This document shows, one piece after another, positions 59,656 through 64,000 of a stretch of DNA of 64,000 nucleotides. Position 1 is the first letter of the stretch, and every line of letters begins with the position of its first letter. Made by a program: the position numbers and the translations under genes. The notes below the pieces were generated by a model. That model ran no database searches and was not told the origin of the DNA. It was given only the letters and a program-made list of their open reading frames with translations. This DNA comes from Myxocyprinus asiaticus (lineage: Eukaryota > Chordata > Actinopteri > Cypriniformes > Catostomidae), in assembly GCF_019703515.2 (NCBI RefSeq), contig NC_059372.1, forward strand, positions 17,961,492-18,025,491, given 5' to 3'.

Positions 59656-61129
59656 CTCAGCAAAAAAAGAAACATATCTTTTTCAGGACTCTGTATTTTA
59701 AAGATCATTTTGTAAAAATCCAAATAACTTTACAGATCTTTATTGTAAAGGGTTTAAACAATGTTTTCCATGCTTGTTCAATGAACCATAAAAAATTAAT
59801 GAACATGCACCTGTGGAACGGTCGTTAAGACTCTAACAGCTTACAGACGGTAGGCAATTAAGGTCACAGTTATAAAAACTTAGGACACTTAAGAGACCTT
59901 TCTACTGTCTCTGAAAAACACCAAAAGAAAGATGCCCAGGGTCCCTGCTCATCTGCATGAACGTGCCTTAGGCATGCTGCATGGAGGCATGAGGACTGCA
60001 GATGTGGCAAGGGCAATAAATTGCAATGTCCGTAATGTGAGACGCCTAAGACAGTGCTACAGGGAGACAGGGAGGACAGCTGATCGTCCTCGCAGTGGCA
60101 GACCATGTGTAACAACACCTGCACAGGATCGGTACATCTGAATATCACACCTGCGGGACAGGTACAGGATGGCAACAATAACTGCCTGAGTTACACCAGG
60201 AACGCACAATCCCTCCATCAGTGCTCATACTGTCCGCAATAGGCTGAGAGAGGCTGGACTGAGGGCTTGTAGGCCTGTTGTAAGGCAGGTCCTTACCAGA
60301 CATCACCGGCAACAACATTGCCTATGGGCACAAACCCACCTTCGCTGGACCAGACAGGACTGGCAAAAAGTGCTCTTCACTGAGGAGTCGTGGATTTGTC
60401 TCACCAGGGGCGATGGTCGGACTCGTGTTTATCGTCAAAGGAATGAGCATTACACCAAGGCCTGTACTCTGGAGCGGGATTGATTTGGAGGTGGAGGGTC
60501 CTTCGTGGTCTGGGGCAGTGTGTCACAGCATCATTGGACTGAGCTTGTTGTCACTGCAGGCAATCTCAACGCTGTGCATTACAGGTAAGACATCCTCCTC
60601 CCTCATGTGGTACTCTTCCTGCAGGCTCATCCTGACATCACCTTCCAACATGACAATGCCACCAGCCATACTGCTCATTCTGTGCATGATTTCCTGCAAG
60701 ACAGGAATGTTAGTGTTCTGCCATGGCCAGCGAAGAGCCCAGATCTCAATCCCACTGAGCATGTCTGGGACCTGTTGGATCGGAGGGTGAGGGCTAGAGC
60801 CATTCCCCCCAGAAATGTCTGGGAACTTGCAAGTGCCTTGGTGGAAGAGTGGGATAACATCTCACAGCAAGAACTGGCAAATCTGGTGCAGTCCATGAGG
60901 AGGAGATACACTGCAGTACTTAATGCAGCTGGTGGCCACACCAGATACTGACTGTTACTTTTGACACCCCCCTTTTGTTCAGGGACACATTATTCCATTT
61001 CTGTTCATCACATTTCTGTGAAACTTGTTCAGTTTATATCTTAGTTGTTGAATCTTTTTATTTTCATATATTTACACAAGTTAAGTTTGCTGAAAATAAA
61101 AGCAGTTCAAAGTTTCTTTTTTTACTGAG
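59656..61129 (+). mobile_element. Tc1-like transposon inserted in the LINE 3' UTR
   Basis: The left end CTCAGCAAAAAAAGAAAC and the right end, reverse-complemented, CTCAGTAAAAAAAGAAACTT are inverted repeats. TA lies on each side (59654-59655 and 61130-61131). The right TA has expanded into a short (TA)n run to 61148. Length is 1474 bp. LINE-type C/T-rich sequence continues on both sides, showing that this insertion is younger than the LINE. Confidence 0.92.
59932..60951 (+). pseudogene. Tc1-like transposase with in-frame stops and altered catalytic residue
   Basis: The frame opens MPRVPAHLHERALGMLHGGM, followed by a helix-turn-helix (TADVARAINCNVRNVRRLRQ) and the hook DRPRSGRPCVT. All later parts are in the same frame but broken by at least four stops (first at 60139-60141). 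Catalytic motifs: VLFTEESW, where family members usually have DES, so the first acidic residue appears to be Glu instead of Asp; FQHDNATSHTAHS (second Asp); SPDLNPTEHVWD (Glu). The C-terminus is LNAAGGHTRY. Total would be about 339 residues. Confidence 0.93.
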
Positions 61130-61407
61130 TATATATATATATATATAATAATCACACACATTTAAAACTATACTTCTCTCTCCACTGCCCCTCCCCGAAA
61201 GCCCTCCAAGAAGGCCAAATAGCTGCCCCATTTCCTATCAAATATATCTAAGTTTCCCAGCCTTCTATATGACATTTTCTCGAATGCCACCACCCTCCCC
61301 ATCTATGTGCACCACTCTTGAAATGAGGGCACTCAGCCGAATTCCACCCCCTTAGAACAATCTGTCTGCCGATCATAACACTGGCTAGGACCCAATGTTT
61401 TATGTGT

Positions 61408-63907
61408 TTATCCCCTATATTTATGACCGCCCCATTGCCTAAAATACAGATTCTGGGGCAAAATGAAATTTGAGTGCCCAATACAAAACACAAAACTCTG
61501 AACCCTCAACCAAAATTCTTGGATCTTAACACACCACCAAAAAACATGAGTTGTGTCCCCATCTTCTGATTGACATTGCCAGCAGGTGGGTGTGTCTTTC
61601 ATACCAAGCCTATACAATCTAGAGGGGGGTCCAAAAGAATCAATATACACTCCCTTCTCCAATTCTAAGTTTAAATCTTTCTCCCATAATCTCTTGAGAG
61701 AAGTTGAAGCTCCGTCCCTCAGGCTCTAAATTAGCAGGGAGTAATACACTGATGCCTCATGACCTTTTCCAAAAGCAGTAATCACCACTCCCAGAGTATC
61801 TGCCGCTTTAGGGGGGTAGATGCTACTCCCAAAAATAGTACAGAGCAGGTGGCGCAGCTGTAAATACCTAAAGAACTGAGATCTGGGAATCCCAAAATGT
61901 CGAACCATATTTTCAAAGGATCTCAACACTCCACTCTCATATAGGTCACCGAGCATATTAACCTCCCTCTCAATCCACTCTGTCCAGCAGAAAGGGGACT
62001 TATTAATACATAATTTTGGGTTCAGCCATATGCACGAGGCTACATTTAAATAAATGTCCGAATTAAACACTCTGGACACCATGCCGAACGCAAATGCAAG
62101 ATAACGGGGTGTAACTTAACTTCTCAGATTAGTTTGATAGAAAGGCTTTGCAATGGCGAAATAGGGGCAAGAACTTCCTGTTCAATACAAAACCAGGGAG
62201 GGACTCTCTCAGGTGGAAGCGACCAATGAGCCAAATGTCTGAGACCAAAATGCCTTTTCGGCATCAAGTGAGATGGCAGCAACCAGAGTCTGATCATTTG
62301 CCACTGACCACATGATATTAATGAAACGCCTAATGTTATCAGAAGAGCTACGGCCCCGAATAAACCCCACCTGATCTATATGTATAAGATATGTCACAAC
62401 CTTACTTAATCGGTTAGCCAAAATTTTTGACAATATTTTAATGTCTAGCTGGATCAGGGAAATTGAACAGTAAGTCTTACACTCGCTTGGATCTTTGTCA
62501 TTTTTAAGAATCAGACTGATCCGGGCTTGTGTCATGGTTGGCGGAAGCTTTCCATTCTTTAATGATTCCATATAAACTTCTAGCAAAAGTGGAGCCAGTT
62601 CTTTAGCATAAGATCTAAACAATTCAGCAGCAAAGCCATCTGGCCCCGGAGCCTTGCCTGTAGGCAAGGCCTTAATTACCTCGCCAAGCTCCTCCAAGTT
62701 ATCTCAGAATCAAGAGAATTTTTTTGCTCAGACGTCAGTTTAGGAAGTTATAAAGGTTCCACAAAGTTTCTAATATCTTCTTCAGTAGATGAAGATGCGG
62801 AACTATAGAGAACAAGATAGAATTCTTTAAAAGAATTATTAATATGGCCGAGGTAAATATTTCACCACCAGCAGATTTCACTGAGGGAATGGTAGAAAAA
62901 GACACTCTCTGTGTTATATATAGAGCCAGAAGCTTCTCTGCTTTGTCCCCTGACTCAAAGTATGACTGCCTTGCCCTGAATAGCCAAAACTCCACCTTCC
63001 GCAACAAAATAGTATTATATCTGTATTTCATTCGGGTCAATTCTCTGAAACCATTAGACGACATTTGGTGCTTCAGCTCTGCCTCGGCACTTTTAATATC
63101 CCCTTCCACTTTCACGAGTTCTTGTGCTTTAGATTGTTTGGTTAATGAGGCATACTGTATGATCCGGCCCATAAGAACTGCCTTAAGTGTCTCCCAAGCC
63201 ACGCCCACAGAAGATACTGAGGACCAGTTGGTCTCCATATAGATACTGATTTCAGTCTTTAACATTTGTTGGAATTCAGGATTTTGCAAAAGGGATACAT
63301 TAAAATGTCAACTATATGATTTCTTTTTCTCTGTATGTGGCAACACCTCTAAACACACAAGGGCATGATCTGAGACTAAAATGTTTCCAATTGAGTATCC
63401 AACAGCAGATGAAATGAAAAATTATCTATTCTAGAGTAAATCTTATGGACTGATGAAAAAAAATTATAGTCCCTACCAGATGGGTTCAAAAGTCTCCAAA
63501 TATCTGTAAGACCAAGATTTTTACACATCCTGTGAAGCGTCAATTTTGCTCTAGGGGGCTTGCACATTTTTGCTTCATTATGATCAAGGACTCACTATGG
63601 ATCAAGTCCATCAAAAGATTAAAGTCTCCTCCCAATATTATATCATGAGGGGTGCCAGCGGCTTGCAACATCCCTTCAAGATCTATAAAAAAAAGCCCTG
63701 ATCATCCACGTTAGGTACATAAATATTAGCCAAAATAAGACTTTGCCCCTGAATTTCAGCTAAAACTATAATGACTCTTCCTAATTTACCTTTACTCTGT
63801 TTGAGACATTTGAATTGTAGATGTTTACTTATCAGTATAATGATTTCCCTACTCTTACTCGGGCCAGCACTATAAAAAAAAAAAATGCCCACCCCATATC
63901 TTTCCAA
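61408..63907 (-). pseudogene. L1-type LINE ORF2 remnant: endonuclease, RT, zinc knuckle
   Basis: Read on the minus strand. 63683-63907 has ILANIYVPN, a motif of the AP-type endonuclease. 63376-63567 has KIYSRIDNFSF, its C-terminal motif. 62735-63289 is the linker (EFWLFRARQSYFESGDKAEK). 62209-62697 is the reverse transcriptase start: LPTGKAPGPDGFAAELF, QVGFIRGRSSSDNIRR and SLDAEKAF (catalytic Asp of motif A). The remaining RT motifs, including the Y-x-DD box, are absent between about 62235 and 62082. 61726-62082 and 61408-61662 are the C-terminal region, with a CWQC...H...C zinc knuckle (C-x2-C-x8-H-x4-C). Stops, frameshifts and the deletion make it inactive. Confidence 0.9.
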
Positions 63908-64000
63908 ATGTTTCCGCTTCCTGCGGAGAAAGGTGCGTTTCTTGAAGAAACACTATATCATATTTTTTACACTTAAGAATAGAAATAACCTTCCTTCTTT

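Larger units (their letters stand above)
59505..64000 (-). mobile_element. L1-type LINE, 3' part, containing a nested Tc1-like transposon
   Basis: The minus strand carries endonuclease, reverse transcriptase and a C-terminal zinc knuckle in LINE order. The 3' UTR is C/T-rich on the plus strand (CCACAACTACCCCTCCCCCT) and ends with CAATAAAAA on the minus strand (59505-59513), a polyadenylation signal. The 3' UTR is split by the Tc1-like element at 59656-61129. The 5' end is outside the window to the right. Confidence 0.88.

Noticed and set aside
62844..63242. 132-codon plus-strand open frame
   Set aside because: Antisense to the LINE linker region.

Overview
This is a teleost fish window, most likely cyprinid. 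It is AT-rich, has introns, and is crowded with DNA transposons and MITEs of kinds common in carp-family genomes. Its backbone is one gene on the minus strand, pex14 (peroxin-14, the docking protein of the peroxisomal import pore). Six consecutive coding exons can be placed to the base, at 55438-55522, 38383-38508, 25870-25955, 19306-19408, 14595-14692 and 4663-4754. All have GT/AG borders and compatible phases. They match exons 3 to 8 of the nine-exon vertebrate gene and encode about 196 residues: the PEX5/PEX19-binding N-domain, the membrane segment and the coiled coil. The short exons 1-2 should lie to the right of the window and the acidic last exon to its left. No other host gene, rRNA or intact tRNA gene was recognised.

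The rest is intron. From left to right, intron 8 holds the 3' end of a Ty3/gypsy-type retrotransposon (1-1538) inserted in a dead Tc1-like transposon (to 2778), then about 415 bp of GACA/GATA microsatellite. Intron 7 holds scattered MITEs and long unannotated AT-rich stretches. Introns 5 and 6 hold tRNA-derived repeat fragments, a TTAA-flanked element with another inverted repeat inside it, and a hAT-like element. Intron 4 (25956-38382) is the densest nest, with several elements inserted into one another and target duplications still readable. Intron 3 (38509-55437) adds MITEs, an LTR-like inverted pair, a palindromic Tc1 derivative and a hAT-like element inside a MITE. Intron 2 (after 55522) ends in a minus-strand L1-type LINE (59505 to the window end), with a Tc1-like transposon (59656-61129) inserted in its 3' UTR.

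Every transposase and reverse transcriptase seen is broken by stops, frameshifts or deletions, so the mobile load looks inactive. Several non-repetitive, homeodomain-site-rich intronic stretches could be conserved enhancers, but that needs alignment. I found no candidate for a wholly new biological system. The strongest results are the exact pex14 exon map, the nested insertions with target-site duplications, and a gypsy-like element whose RNase H runs straight into its LTR with no integrase between.
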